A stretch of 64,000 nucleotides of DNA, taken from contig NZ_JACVEG010000012.1 in assembly GCF_014596725.1 (NCBI RefSeq), forward strand, positions 22,013 to 86,012, in the 5' to 3' direction. A program made the translations under genes and the position numbers. A model generated the notes under the pieces. It ran no database searches. It was not told the DNA's origin and saw only the letters and a program-made list of their open reading frames with translations. Each line of letters begins with the position of its first letter. Position 1 is the stretch's first letter. This DNA is from Vibrio sp. Y2-5. GTDB lineage: Bacteria; Pseudomonadota; Gammaproteobacteria; Enterobacterales; Vibrionaceae. Below, piece after piece: positions 35,601 to 43,923 of the stretch.

Positions 35601-36271
35601 CGCAGCGCTTCTCTTTCTGCGGCCCCCCACCATGGCTGGTAGCGGAACACATTTTGCACATCGTTAACGTAATTATCAGACCACCCTACGATATTCTCAG
35701 TAGCATTGGTTGCAGTAAACGAACTTGGTCCATAACTCGAATAAACTGTCCCTTCTGTTTTCCAACTTTGAACTGCCTGTGGGAAATACTCACACTGTTC
35801 AAAGGTCGGCGGAATATAATTTTCAATATCTTCGGGTTCTACCGCTTCACAAGTGAGATCTGAGTCCCCCTTGGTCTGAACCGTAACATTGCCAGGCTTC
35901 ATCTCCATATTCATTGAGTCAATAAGCGCCCAACTGCTCACATTTGAGTCTAAGTTCTTGCGGTAATAGCGGCTAGGGATAGAACCCGTAGCTTCATTGA
36001 GAATTCGAACTCTATATCGGGTACTTTGCTGCAGAGTGTGATCATTAAAAAAGTAGAGGCTGTCGGATACGTGCTCTTCGGTGTACCACAAAGTTTTTAG
36101 CGGATTATTCCCCGTTTCTTGGAAAGTCGCAGACTGAAAGATTCCAGGGCTACCCACAACCGTGAATTCAATAACTGCAAATTTTTGACCTTTGAACGTA
36201 CATGTTTCAGCAAAAGCACCTTGTATAAAAAACAAAAGAACCAGAGGCAGACAACGAAATAACTTAGCCAT
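32681..36271 (-). CDS. mshQ: MSHA biogenesis protein MshQ
   Basis: A 1196-residue secreted protein, last gene of the MSHA structural operon. It has a Sec signal peptide (about 1-21, cut after GAFA), not a prepilin leader. Long beta-rich regions contain about two dozen cysteines, and the C-terminal third resembles the DUF6701 domain typical of MshQ. Its exact role is not settled; tip adhesin or export-associated protein are proposals. ATG 36271 has AAGGAG 6-11 bases upstream. It starts 2 bp after mshP. Confidence 0.88.
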   Translation of the reverse strand: MAKLFRCLPLVLLFFIQGAFAETCTFKGQKFAVIEFTVVGSPGIFQSATFQETGNNPLKTLWYTEEHVSDSLYFFNDHTLQQSTRYRVRILNEATGSIPSRYYRKNLDSNVSSWALIDSMNMEMKPGNVTVQTKGDSDLTCEAVEPEDIENYIPPTFEQCEYFPQAVQSWKTEGTVYSSYGPSSFTATNATENIVGWSDNYVNDVQNVFRYQPWWGAAEREALRIGFDTTQNSNTYIANCQGYGCGTKSLHVTFEGADYNIDDGLFEERKAEPPEPLNVSFDSINDMHIKVDNNASDFRAFCNDSGLCSYADTGGAFELTILKNLKSLTVENVRSDKKLNVHLSPGLKVEKFSVNGNTAVYFSEDTSVLLGTASIGEWGDTQVYLGSDSVISIAGDGNDDTSDLTTGPIRFIPIYPSSGSSNYKKPLFYGPAANYHIKASGVLEAYLLAKSMNFDVGISIKGSITAHTLNVVGNVTVTRDSSDPECWNDTDTNKSYKLILQPKSDIALVCQTLEPELSVFSEGVLARDFTGTVVVTVDGVTTPYSVTNGSFNLPLLLSTTESKKVSVLAYIEGDEANNTVSGSYEFVPYKLNVEPQYVIANKPVEVSAFAQACNDDGAVVDLGYNGSPTIQSSWVRPSTGLGSLSYSPVFNNGQSTSELTLEDSGEYLVTMTDENFSCAGDYCPIEGDTLKGQFTVYSRPWTFAICSPNSAPMNGNINDSSSTGFTSAGNAFALNVRPLRWVSTGNNSDPVSGSEAIETSSYCGSPVTQNFFIAGSELNSTVELTHAVAQPSGGADGTLSGTLALSNSEGISNSYLPFNGLAWSEVGVLRVNADTQASYLGMNVNQGYRDIGRFYPAWLSLISNDWNYSSNHDDFMYMGQPVTYDFVVEAQNMQGGATTNYSRFSPSLIADVKLLAVDTSDDNSEFSTRVEDYDLHFWDGSTNWAGAQLQVSDAPFQFNKLQTTSNPLITSADGPYEDGFGLRVTANSSGVKVDGVDFKTSETPNLELKSVGVTLDTGKLFSEQPDIRYGRMVLDDVGGTSTSTITIPLRTEYWDGSRFIPNVDDSGSKFVSLGGYVCQQTIWSSSGSASNASLQGADSEVTVENGVSNKLSAKPHSNVDASSLREQIRFWLRMSDTSPQLSEMNVSCGTSYTNQPWLQYNWRDLGDEDPSAVVTFGVYRGNDRIIFRGESGLTGQ

Positions 36272-36273
36272 GC

Positions 36274-36723
36274 TTACTCCTTCACCCAAACTTCTTGCTT
36301 ACGCTCAACCTGATACTGCCCACTGCCACACACCACTGTACTTTCGACCTTGTAATAGCTTATTGAATCTAATGTTCCTAATGAATAACACTGCGTAGTC
36401 ACAGAACACCCAGCGAATTGAGTCATTAAATTATTAGCCTTACTTTGCACGTTTCCCCAGTTGCTTAAGCAGACATTAGCCACCACGCTGTTAGCCGTGT
36501 TCAAAGGATACAGCTGAGTGAGTGCTAACTCATTAGCAGAATGCGCTGCAAACCATGCCCTTGTGCCGAGTAAATTTTTAGACAGTGCATCGCTGTTTGA
36601 CCACTCCATACGAGCAAGAACATTGGCAAGAAACCCAATGACCACAATGACAAAGATAGCCACGATGTACAGGTTACCGGCTTGCTTTTTAACACTGGGG
36701 AATACGCTTTTTTTATGGAACAT
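36274..36723 (-). CDS. mshP: MSHA minor pilin-like protein MshP
   Basis: A 149-residue PilX-like protein. The leader KKQAG is followed by a hydrophobic helix NLYIVAIFVIVV, so the canonical Phe1 and Glu5 of pilins are absent, as in other PilX/GspK-type proteins. Paired cysteines occur in the C-terminal half. The start at 36723 lies within the end of mshO (11-nt overlap); a longer reading from 36774 has no family support. Confidence 0.82.
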   Translation of the reverse strand: MFHKKSVFPSVKKQAGNLYIVAIFVIVVIGFLANVLARMEWSNSDALSKNLLGTRAWFAAHSANELALTQLYPLNTANSVVANVCLSNWGNVQSKANNLMTQFAGCSVTTQCYSLGTLDSISYYKVESTVVCGSGQYQVERKQEVWVKE

Positions 36724-37411
36724 TGAGCACCTGCACATCAATATCAAAGTCGCTCGATTCGCCATTTTGAGCAAAAGTTAATGCCAGATGCACCACTCCC
36801 CCTCTTTGCAGAGTAGGTTGTGCGTAACTAAATTCTCCCGTACTGACGCTATCAGCAACTTGAATGCCATTTCGAGTGATGCTTTGTGCAGAAAAGTCTA
36901 AGCAATAACTGACCAAATCTTTGTATATAAACTGCCTTTGGGCAACGGACTGACTCGGTAGTGGAGAAGACAGCGCAAAACTGGTATTAGTGCCGCTTAA
37001 CGCGATATTTGTGCTCTGTCCGATAGCGAAATCCGTTTGTCTAGAAGGGTTGATAATCATCCTCAAACCATCGTAACTCGTCGGTGCTGGCGTATTACCG
37101 ACAATAAAACTCATGGTTTTATTGTTACTACCGGATAAAGCATAAAATCCAGAATAAACAATAGGATAAAACGACAAACATTGCTGACCTGCAGAATTAC
37201 TAACATCGAAACTGTTTGGTACTGCGTGGCGAATTTCACGGGTCATTTTTTCTAAAACAAATTTGGCTTGAGTCTGCAATCTTTGCCTTGCTACGGTATC
37301 GGAATAGCCTTTACTGCCCAGTTCCACAAACCCCGCAATACCCAAAACCAAAATAGAGCCCACCACCATAGTCAGCACCATTTCAATTAAAGTGAAACCA
37401 CGTAATTTCAT
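36713..37411 (-). CDS. mshO: MSHA minor pilin MshO
   Basis: A 232-residue type IV prepilin-like protein. It has a short leader MKLRG before FTLIEM, with Glu5 of the mature helix and a hydrophobic N-terminal helix, resembling PilW/GspJ. It overlaps mshD by 1 nt and mshP by 11 nt, so translation is coupled. Confidence 0.88.
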   Translation of the reverse strand: MKLRGFTLIEMVLTMVVGSILVLGIAGFVELGSKGYSDTVARQRLQTQAKFVLEKMTREIRHAVPNSFDVSNSAGQQCLSFYPIVYSGFYALSGSNNKTMSFIVGNTPAPTSYDGLRMIINPSRQTDFAIGQSTNIALSGTNTSFALSSPLPSQSVAQRQFIYKDLVSYCLDFSAQSITRNGIQVADSVSTGEFSYAQPTLQRGGVVHLALTFAQNGESSDFDIDVQVLNVP

Positions 37412-37953
37412 CAGTAGTTTCCTCGATAGCCTGTAAAATCGAACGTTCCATAGCGCCCAGTATCAATCTTGATCTGGATTTTCTTCATGGTAGCGGTGTC
37501 GTAGTTAACATCGATTGTTACCGTGAAATGCGCATACTTACTCGCTATCTCAGTACCAAGAATATTGCTAAGAGGGTACCCTGAACCTCCACAATCGTTC
37601 GTGCTGTCTGTCCACCAGCAACCGATATAGTCATCAACATCGTTGAACTGAGCGGGGTTACTTTCGCCAGAATCACGTCCCAATGTGGTGGAACATGGGT
37701 TAGCTACCCCATTTCTATTCGGTTCATCACAGCGATACTGTCCACCATCAAAATCACTGTTGTTATCAAAGCCTCGAGCAAGAATTTGGCTCATCAGGCT
37801 TTGCCCTAAGTTAGCTGCACGAGTTTGATAATGGGGAGTCGAAGAGCGCTCAATTTGAGGGTAGAGAAAACTCACGAGTGTCACCATGGCAAACCCAAGG
37901 ATCACCATAGCCATTATACTTTCAACCAGCGTAAATCCGTTGCTACGTTTCAT
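37411..37953 (-). CDS. mshD: MSHA minor pilin MshD
   Basis: A 180-residue prepilin-like protein resembling PilV/GspI. Leader MKRSNG precedes FTLVES, with Glu5. The start 37953 shares one base with the mshC stop (TGATG); an extended reading from 37995 lies in mshC and lacks a leader, so it was rejected. Confidence 0.87.
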   Translation of the reverse strand: MKRSNGFTLVESIMAMVILGFAMVTLVSFLYPQIERSSTPHYQTRAANLGQSLMSQILARGFDNNSDFDGGQYRCDEPNRNGVANPCSTTLGRDSGESNPAQFNDVDDYIGCWWTDSTNDCGGSGYPLSNILGTEIASKYAHFTVTIDVNYDTATMKKIQIKIDTGRYGTFDFTGYRGNY

Positions 37954-38432
37954 CAGCAACTTCCTTTCGCCACATAGCCTTCCGAGTTCAAACACAGCGA
38001 AGTCGAGCTTGCAGAAGAGGCAATATTGATCGTCACGCCATTAGACGCACCAGCTAAAGGATTGCCCAACAGGCTAAATTCAATAACGGAGAGAGAAGGT
38101 GAACTGGTGAATGTGAGCTCATCATTACGCAACAAGTCACTTCTTCGGTCATCATTAGCAGAGCTGCATGCCTGTACTGAGCCAATACAGTGGTTGGTTA
38201 TTTGCAAAGCATAATCACTGTTTTCAGAAGTGGATGATAAGTTGGATTGCATTCGGTCAATTTGAATTTGACGAATAATCGAAATAATTTGCTCTTGCGC
38301 GGCAAACGCAGAAACACTGGAAATACCGGAAAAACGGCTGGCGGCGTAAACAGAGAGAATTGACACAAGCAGCATTACCACAATCAATTCAACTAAAGTA
38401 AACCCTCGCATTTGTTGCTGGTTTCTCTGCAT
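37953..38432 (-). CDS. mshC: MSHA minor pilin MshC
   Basis: A 159-residue prepilin of the GspH/FimT type. The leader ends in QMRG before FTLVEL; Glu5 is present. AAAAGG lies about 11 bases upstream of ATG 38432. A strong hairpin separates it from mshA, so it is probably made at lower level than the major pilin. Confidence 0.87.
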   Translation of the reverse strand: MQRNQQQMRGFTLVELIVVMLLVSILSVYAASRFSGISSVSAFAAQEQIISIIRQIQIDRMQSNLSSTSENSDYALQITNHCIGSVQACSSANDDRRSDLLRNDELTFTSSPSLSVIEFSLLGNPLAGASNGVTINIASSASSTSLCLNSEGYVAKGSC

Positions 38433-38459
38433 TGGCTTATTAACCTTTTATTAGGATAC

Positions 38460-38491
38460 AAGCATTCCCACGATGTCTCGCAGGAATGCTT
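38460..38491 (-). other. Long hairpin downstream of mshA
   Basis: A 14-bp stem with two G-U pairs closed by a GACA tetraloop, 62 bp past the mshA stop on the minus strand. No T-run follows, so it looks like a 3'-end stabiliser or RNase block between mshA and mshC, not a full terminator. Confidence 0.7.
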
Positions 38492-38553
38492 AATACAAGA
38501 GACTATTGCTATATCCTATATACGCTTTCTATAAGCAAGGTAGAAATTATAAA

Positions 38554-39060
38554 CTATTTACACTTAGTAGAAACAACCGCACTTTTTGCTGCACTAGCTG
38601 TATTAGTACCCGTCGCGGCTGTATATGTTACATAACACTCTGTATCTGTAATATCAGTGTAAGTACCATTTGAACCTGCCTTTAAATCACCTGTTACAAA
38701 TGTAGCTGCCAATACACCATTTGTAGAATCAATCGCATAAGCCCAATCTGTTGTCAGTCCAATAACGGCTTCACCAATGCCATCTGCAGCTGCTACAGGA
38801 TAGCCGTAAACGACTTTAATACCACTCGTCAATGTTTTGGTATCATCCTTGTCAGTTGAAGTTTCTTTGCCCTCAATAGCTGCTGTACCATATACAATAC
38901 CAGCAGCTCCATCCATTGCACCTTTTAGACCTTGCAGAGCTGATTCGCGAGCATCACCTTGTAGGTTTAGGAAACGAGGAGCAGCCGTCACTGCAAGGAT
39001 ACCCAGAATTACAATAACTACGACCAATTCGATAAGGGTGAAACCACCTTGTCTTTTCAT
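38554..39060 (-). CDS. mshA: MSHA major pilin MshA
   Basis: A 168-residue type IVa prepilin, main subunit of the mannose-sensitive haemagglutinin pilus used in surface attachment and as receptor for some phages in vibrios. The class III leader MKRQGG is followed by FTLIELVVVIVILGILAV with Glu5. Two C-terminal cysteines (TECYV and the final TKCK) form the disulfide loop. The C-terminal third is rich in Thr, Ala and Ser. It lies 30 bp after mshB. Confidence 0.93.
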   Translation of the reverse strand: MKRQGGFTLIELVVVIVILGILAVTAAPRFLNLQGDARESALQGLKGAMDGAAGIVYGTAAIEGKETSTDKDDTKTLTSGIKVVYGYPVAAADGIGEAVIGLTTDWAYAIDSTNGVLAATFVTGDLKAGSNGTYTDITDTECYVTYTAATGTNTASAAKSAVVSTKCK

Positions 39061-39090
39061 GAACTATCTCTCTTTCTAACAAGCTAAAAA

Positions 39091-39660
39091 TTAATTTAAA
39101 GTGACCGCTATGCGACCCGTTTTTACGTTGTAAACAAACTGATGTGCACTGCTCTTTTCTTGTTGTATATAAATACAACTCGCATTGGCATTATCAGCGA
39201 TAGCTGAATACTGTAGTGAGGCATCACTACTGACTTCAGCGGCTGTCCCTACCTTTGGAGAACTATGAAGCAAGTTCTCCATCAAATCCACACAGGTTTG
39301 ATCAGTAATCGTTTCCGAATAAAAGCTTTGTCTTAAAGCTAACGGATAACCATCACTGAATCCCGTACTGCTGCCTGCACTCGTTTTTGAACGAGTGAGC
39401 CAAAACTCCACACCGTCATAGTCGACGACGTTATATTTTTCACCACCAGATGTCATCGATGGCCTGCCCTGAGTTTCCCATTGAGTTCGCGCAGCCATAA
39501 CAGCGGATGAATAACCGCTGGCAACGCCTTGAATACTCGCTTCTTTCGCATCATCAATCGTACCTAATAACCTAGGTAAAGCCGTTGCAGCTAATATGCC
39601 GACAATCACGATAACAATGATCAATTCGAGTAAAGAAAAACCCGGTACTCTCTTATTCAT
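39091..39660 (-). CDS. mshB: MSHA minor pilin MshB
   Basis: A 189-residue prepilin resembling MshA. Leader MNKRVPG precedes FSLLELIIVIVIVGILAA, with Glu5. Two cysteines lie in the C-terminal half (TCVDL and SCIYI). It is first in the structural part of the locus, preceded by a terminator and a -10-like element in the 116 bp after mshG. Confidence 0.9.
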   Translation of the reverse strand: MNKRVPGFSLLELIIVIVIVGILAATALPRLLGTIDDAKEASIQGVASGYSSAVMAARTQWETQGRPSMTSGGEKYNVVDYDGVEFWLTRSKTSAGSSTGFSDGYPLALRQSFYSETITDQTCVDLMENLLHSSPKVGTAAEVSSDASLQYSAIADNANASCIYIQQEKSSAHQFVYNVKTGRIAVTLN

Positions 39661-39689
39661 TTTAGAACCAATACCTCTTGACCAGAGGA

Positions 39690-39695
39690 ATTATA
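39690..39695 (-). promoter_or_regulatory. Candidate -10 box for the mshB-mshA-mshCDOPQ operon
   Basis: A perfect TATAAT on the minus strand 30 bp upstream of the mshB start. No good -35 hexamer is seen at 16-18 bp, so an activator may be needed. A structural-operon promoter upstream of mshB is known for V. cholerae. Confidence 0.5.
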
Positions 39696-39739
39696 CCTAC
39701 ACTGATACAGGACACCGTATGTGCTACATCAATAAAACA

Positions 39740-39766
39740 TTAAAGCTAATGTTTTTAAAGGATTTT
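39740..39766 (-). terminator. Weak AT-rich terminator after mshG
   Basis: Minus-strand inverted repeat AAACATTA/TAATGTTT with a short loop and a T-rich tail, 12 bp past the mshG stop. It marks a boundary between secretory and structural operons. Confidence 0.5.
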
Positions 39767-39776
39767 TATTAACTCA

Positions 39777-41000
39777 TCATCCTTTCATCGCATCCATCAT
39801 GTTCCACATAGGTAAGAAAATACCCAAAGCCAGAATCAATACCATACCGGCAACAATCACCAGTAAAATAGGTTCAATCCGAGCGGTTAAGGTTTTTAAG
39901 TCATAGTCCACTTCTCGGTCATAAAAGTCCGAGACTTCCAGCAACAACTCATCTATTCGCCCCGTTTCTTCACCTACAGAGATCATTTGAATAACCAGAG
40001 GCGTAAAAATATTGGCATTAATCGCGGTGGATGACACGCTGCTACCGGCTTCAATTGCAGCTTTCATTTCCATTAAACGAGCTTCGAGGAATTTATTATC
40101 CAAAGCTTCGGCTGACAATGCCAAAGACTGATTTAACGGAACGCCTGAGTGCAACATCAGAGAAAACGTACGTGAGAATCGCGATAACTGCGCTCGATTG
40201 ATGATTCCGCCAACTATCGGCATTCGCAAACGAAACTTATCCCAGCGTTCTCTTCCTTTTGATGTACCCAACCAAGATCGAAAACCGAAAAACGCAGCCA
40301 CCATTGCCACCAGCATAAACATCCAGTAGTTGACGAAAAAGTCCGACATACCAATCAAAATTCTGGTTGGCAAAGGCAAGTCCACACCAAAGCGATTAAA
40401 CATGGTCGCAAACTGCGGTATTACCTTTACGTTCAAAATGAACATCGCAATAACAATAAAGCCAATCACAAAAGTAGGATAACGCATTGCGGTCTTAATT
40501 CGCTTACGGGTTTCCACTTCTTGTTCGTAGTATTTCGCCAATTGCAGCAGAGCTTGATCCAATCGGCCCGTGTTCTCACCCACATGCACCATAGATACAA
40601 ACAGTGAGCTAAACACTTTCGTGTGCATCTGCATCGCAGCGGAAAGACTACGTCCATTGGTCACTTCACTACAAATTTGTTCCAATGAATCTTTTAACTG
40701 CTTGTTTTCACAGTTCTGTGCCAAGCCTCTCATTGAACGAAGTAAAGGAACGCCAGCTTTAGTTAGGCTGTAAAGCTGGCGACAAAAAATCACCAAGACT
40801 TCCAGTGGGACGACAGGAGTAAACAGTTCTTTCCACTCAATAGTGGCACTCCCTACACCAGATCGCCCTTCACTAATAGAAGTTGGGATGATCCCTTTAT
40901 TAATCAATGTATCGGCAGCAACATCCTCATTAGCAGCTTCTAAGCTACCTTTCGTAGCACTGCCATCTAAGTTGCGTCCTTGGTATTGATAAGTCGGCAT
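39777..41000 (-). CDS. mshG: MSHA inner-membrane platform protein MshG
   Basis: A 407-residue PilC/GspF-family polytopic platform protein. Two repeated cytoplasmic GspF domains (about 70-195 and 272-395) with ENTGRLDQ and EETGRIDE signatures alternate with membrane helices. It works with the ATPase MshE to extract and polymerise pilins. It lies 24 bp after mshE. Confidence 0.95.
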   Translation of the reverse strand: MPTYQYQGRNLDGSATKGSLEAANEDVAADTLINKGIIPTSISEGRSGVGSATIEWKELFTPVVPLEVLVIFCRQLYSLTKAGVPLLRSMRGLAQNCENKQLKDSLEQICSEVTNGRSLSAAMQMHTKVFSSLFVSMVHVGENTGRLDQALLQLAKYYEQEVETRKRIKTAMRYPTFVIGFIVIAMFILNVKVIPQFATMFNRFGVDLPLPTRILIGMSDFFVNYWMFMLVAMVAAFFGFRSWLGTSKGRERWDKFRLRMPIVGGIINRAQLSRFSRTFSLMLHSGVPLNQSLALSAEALDNKFLEARLMEMKAAIEAGSSVSSTAINANIFTPLVIQMISVGEETGRIDELLLEVSDFYDREVDYDLKTLTARIEPILLVIVAGMVLILALGIFLPMWNMMDAMKG

Positions 41001-41024
41001 ACCTTTCCTTACAGATAATTACCC

Positions 41025-42749
41025 TTATAGATAAATAGGCTCAGCGACAGCAGCGGCTTCACCTTCACCAAGAGCCATAACTTCGTCAATACTGACAATA
41101 CCTTTAATTGCTAGTTCCATCGCTGATGCGAGCAATGGCTTATAGTTTTCTGAAGCTCTGGCAGCTTTCGCAAAACCGATAGAATCATCAGCGCGCAATG
41201 CATCCATCATGTGGTGCTCAAGCTCCAGCATTTCAAACACACCGATACGACCTTTATAGCCTGTAAGGTTACAGTTCTGACAACCTCGACCATGCACAAA
41301 CGATGAATTGACCTGATTAGGGAACCGAACCGTAAGCCACTGTTTCTGAGCTTCGTCCAATTCATCATGCGTCTTACAATCCGGGCACACTTTACGCACC
41401 AATCGCTGAGCAATCACAGCTCGAACAGCACTCGCCACCAAATAGCCAGGTGCCCCCATATCAATTAAACGTAATGCGGTTTCCACGGCATCATTGGTGT
41501 GCAAGGTACTCAGAACCAAGTGACCAGTCAGAGCGGCTCTTAAACCGATTTCCACCGTTTCTTGGTCACGCATCTCACCGATCAGAATAATATCGGGGTC
41601 CTGACGCAAGAAAGTTCGCAGTAAGGTCGAAAAATCCAGACCAATTCGAGAGTTGACCTGAACTTGGTTGACTCGCGATAGGCGGTATTCCACAGGATCT
41701 TCTGCGGTAATGATTTTTTTGCCCACTTCATTCAGTTCACTTAGCGCACCGTACAAAGTGGTCGTTTTACCCGAACCTGTCGGCCCAGTGACGAGGATCA
41801 TACCATGTGGGCGCTTAAGCTGACGTCGGAAGCGCAGTAACAGCTCGTCAGGAATACCTGATTTATCCAGCTCCCGAATACCAGAGGACTGGTTTAATAA
41901 ACGCATTACAACCGATTCACCATATTGCACAGGCATTGTCGACATACGAATATCAACCGACTGTCCTTTAGCTCGGATGTTAAAGCGGCCATCTTGCGGC
42001 AGACGTTTTTCAGAAATATCCAGATTCGCCATCAGCTTCAAGCGCGAAACAAGCGCTGATGCGATACCCACTTCGTTTAAAACCGTTTCATGGAGAATGC
42101 CGTCTACACGCTGACGAATACGTAATAGTTTAGAATCAGGCTCGATGTGAATATCCGACGCCCCCACCTGAATCGCATCTTCAAACAGCGAGTTAATCAG
42201 CTTAACAACCGTTACTTCTTCGCTGTCATCATTCGCGATATCAAAGTCGAACGCTTCTGTAACTTGGTGTTCAGCTTGTAACTGCTCCGCGAAAGAGGCA
42301 ATTTCTTTGGTACGGCGGTAATAACGGTCAAAGCCATCCACCAGTTGCTTCTCTGGTGCGATAACAAATTCAAAGCTGTACTGTGGCAATTGGTTCAGGA
42401 GAGACTCCTGAGCAAACAGATCCGCGGGATCACTCATTGCAACACGTAAAGTGTCACCACTTCGGCCAATCACGAGAGCACGCAGACGGCGTGCATGTAC
42501 TTCCGAAAGCAGTTGTACCGCGTCGATATCGACTGTTGCTCGGCTTAAATCAATCAGCGGAATCGCCAGTTGCTGAGACAAAAAGCTCAGCATTTGTTGT
42601 TCAGATAAGAAGCCTAACTCAATTAAGGTATCACCCAGCTTACGACCAGTATTCTTCTGAGCTGACAATGCCTGCCCAAGCTGTTCGTCAGTAACAATGC
42701 CCTCTTCGACCAGCAAGTCACCCAGTCGTTTTCTTAACTTAATTTGCAT
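41025..42749 (-). CDS. mshE: MSHA extension ATPase MshE with c-di-GMP-binding N-domain
   Basis: A 574-residue GspE/PilB-type hexameric ATPase powering pilus extension. Walker A is GPTGSGKTTT, Walker B DIILIGEMRD, and a zinc tetra-Cys site is formed by CPDC and CQNC. The first 60 residues carry two consecutive RLGDLL..G and KLGDTL..G motifs, each followed by an L..Q..AL-type helix: the MshEN fold that binds c-di-GMP in the V. cholerae protein. It overlaps mshN by 11 nt. Confidence 0.96.
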   Translation of the reverse strand: MQIKLRKRLGDLLVEEGIVTDEQLGQALSAQKNTGRKLGDTLIELGFLSEQQMLSFLSQQLAIPLIDLSRATVDIDAVQLLSEVHARRLRALVIGRSGDTLRVAMSDPADLFAQESLLNQLPQYSFEFVIAPEKQLVDGFDRYYRRTKEIASFAEQLQAEHQVTEAFDFDIANDDSEEVTVVKLINSLFEDAIQVGASDIHIEPDSKLLRIRQRVDGILHETVLNEVGIASALVSRLKLMANLDISEKRLPQDGRFNIRAKGQSVDIRMSTMPVQYGESVVMRLLNQSSGIRELDKSGIPDELLLRFRRQLKRPHGMILVTGPTGSGKTTTLYGALSELNEVGKKIITAEDPVEYRLSRVNQVQVNSRIGLDFSTLLRTFLRQDPDIILIGEMRDQETVEIGLRAALTGHLVLSTLHTNDAVETALRLIDMGAPGYLVASAVRAVIAQRLVRKVCPDCKTHDELDEAQKQWLTVRFPNQVNSSFVHGRGCQNCNLTGYKGRIGVFEMLELEHHMMDALRADDSIGFAKAARASENYKPLLASAMELAIKGIVSIDEVMALGEGEAAAVAEPIYL

Positions 42750-43923
42750 TGTTGTTCTCCTCTAGGTGATTCAGCACATCTAGACGATTACGAATAAAGG
42801 CTTGTGACTGAATCGATACCCCAACCTTTGTTAACGCCTTTTGATAAGACGTTTTCGCCTCTTCTAACAAAAACGAACGCTCTTGCTGAATCGCTAAACC
42901 AAGCCACCAGCGACCATTGTTCGCCTCTTTCTCAGTAAGCTTCTGATAGCTTTCTAGTGCAATTTCATTCTGTTTCACTTTTTGCGCCAACGCCGCGCGT
43001 AATGAAAGGTACTCCACACTTACCGATGCTGGTAAATAAGCGAGCGGTGTTAATGCCGCTTCTGCTTGCTGCTCTTTCATCAGCAATTTTGACAGCGCAA
43101 TTCTCAAAGTTTCACCTTCAGGGTTTATTTCGATACCACGCTGCATCAAATCAAATGCTTTGCGCACTTCACCTTTACCGTAATACAACGCCGCCAATTT
43201 TTGACGTACAGATTCATTATCCGGCGTATAGCGAAGAGCCTCGCTGTAAGCACTGACAGCATTTTGAAAATCGCTAGAATCCATCGCCTTGGCTGCACGG
43301 GAAATCGCTTTTTCTGCCAGTTTTTCAGGACTCATTTCAATCTGTTCGATCATTACCACATTTTCTTGTGCACTTTTCGATAGAGAAGAATCCGAGACGG
43401 GCTCCTGATTGACTGTTCCTGAGTTCACTGGTACTGAAGTGGTAGTGTTCGCTAACAACACAGGCTTTTGGATGCGTGTTTGATTTCCTGTTGCCTTATT
43501 TGAAGTATTCGTATTCGACACTACGGCTGCCGATTCAACAGGCTGTTCAAATTGGGGAGCACTTGAATCGACAGTAACTTCTGTAAGGCTTGGCGATTCT
43601 AACAGTGGCTTTTCAATCGGGTCGGAATTATATACCACCACAGCCGCCTGATTTACTTTTTGTGTTGGCGAAGCAACAGCAGGTACAGGCTCAACAAACG
43701 CCTTTACTTGTATTGGCTGATTGAGCACTTGAGCATTTTGTACTTCTGGTGCTTGCTGTGATACAGCCCAACCACCAAGCGCCAAACTCAAACCAAACCC
43801 TGCCATTACCCATACCCAAACTGGACGTGTTTTGATTGGCTCAACATGCGCTTTTGCTATCGGCTCAAGTGATGATTGCTGCTTATCGGCAAGTTGAGAT
43901 AAAGCTTTGTTCATAACACTCAT
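42739..43923 (-). CDS. mshN: MSHA biogenesis protein MshN (TPR protein)
   Basis: A 394-residue inner-membrane protein: a short cytoplasmic N-terminus, one membrane helix (about 38-55), a long low-complexity periplasmic linker rich in Pro, Ser, Thr and Val, and C-terminal TPR repeats from about residue 200. It probably helps assemble the secretin or inner complex. I placed the start at 43923, sharing one base with the mshM stop (TGATG); a start at 43935 is also in frame. Confidence 0.86.
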   Translation of the reverse strand: MSVMNKALSQLADKQQSSLEPIAKAHVEPIKTRPVWVWVMAGFGLSLALGGWAVSQQAPEVQNAQVLNQPIQVKAFVEPVPAVASPTQKVNQAAVVVYNSDPIEKPLLESPSLTEVTVDSSAPQFEQPVESAAVVSNTNTSNKATGNQTRIQKPVLLANTTTSVPVNSGTVNQEPVSDSSLSKSAQENVVMIEQIEMSPEKLAEKAISRAAKAMDSSDFQNAVSAYSEALRYTPDNESVRQKLAALYYGKGEVRKAFDLMQRGIEINPEGETLRIALSKLLMKEQQAEAALTPLAYLPASVSVEYLSLRAALAQKVKQNEIALESYQKLTEKEANNGRWWLGLAIQQERSFLLEEAKTSYQKALTKVGVSIQSQAFIRNRLDVLNHLEENNNAN

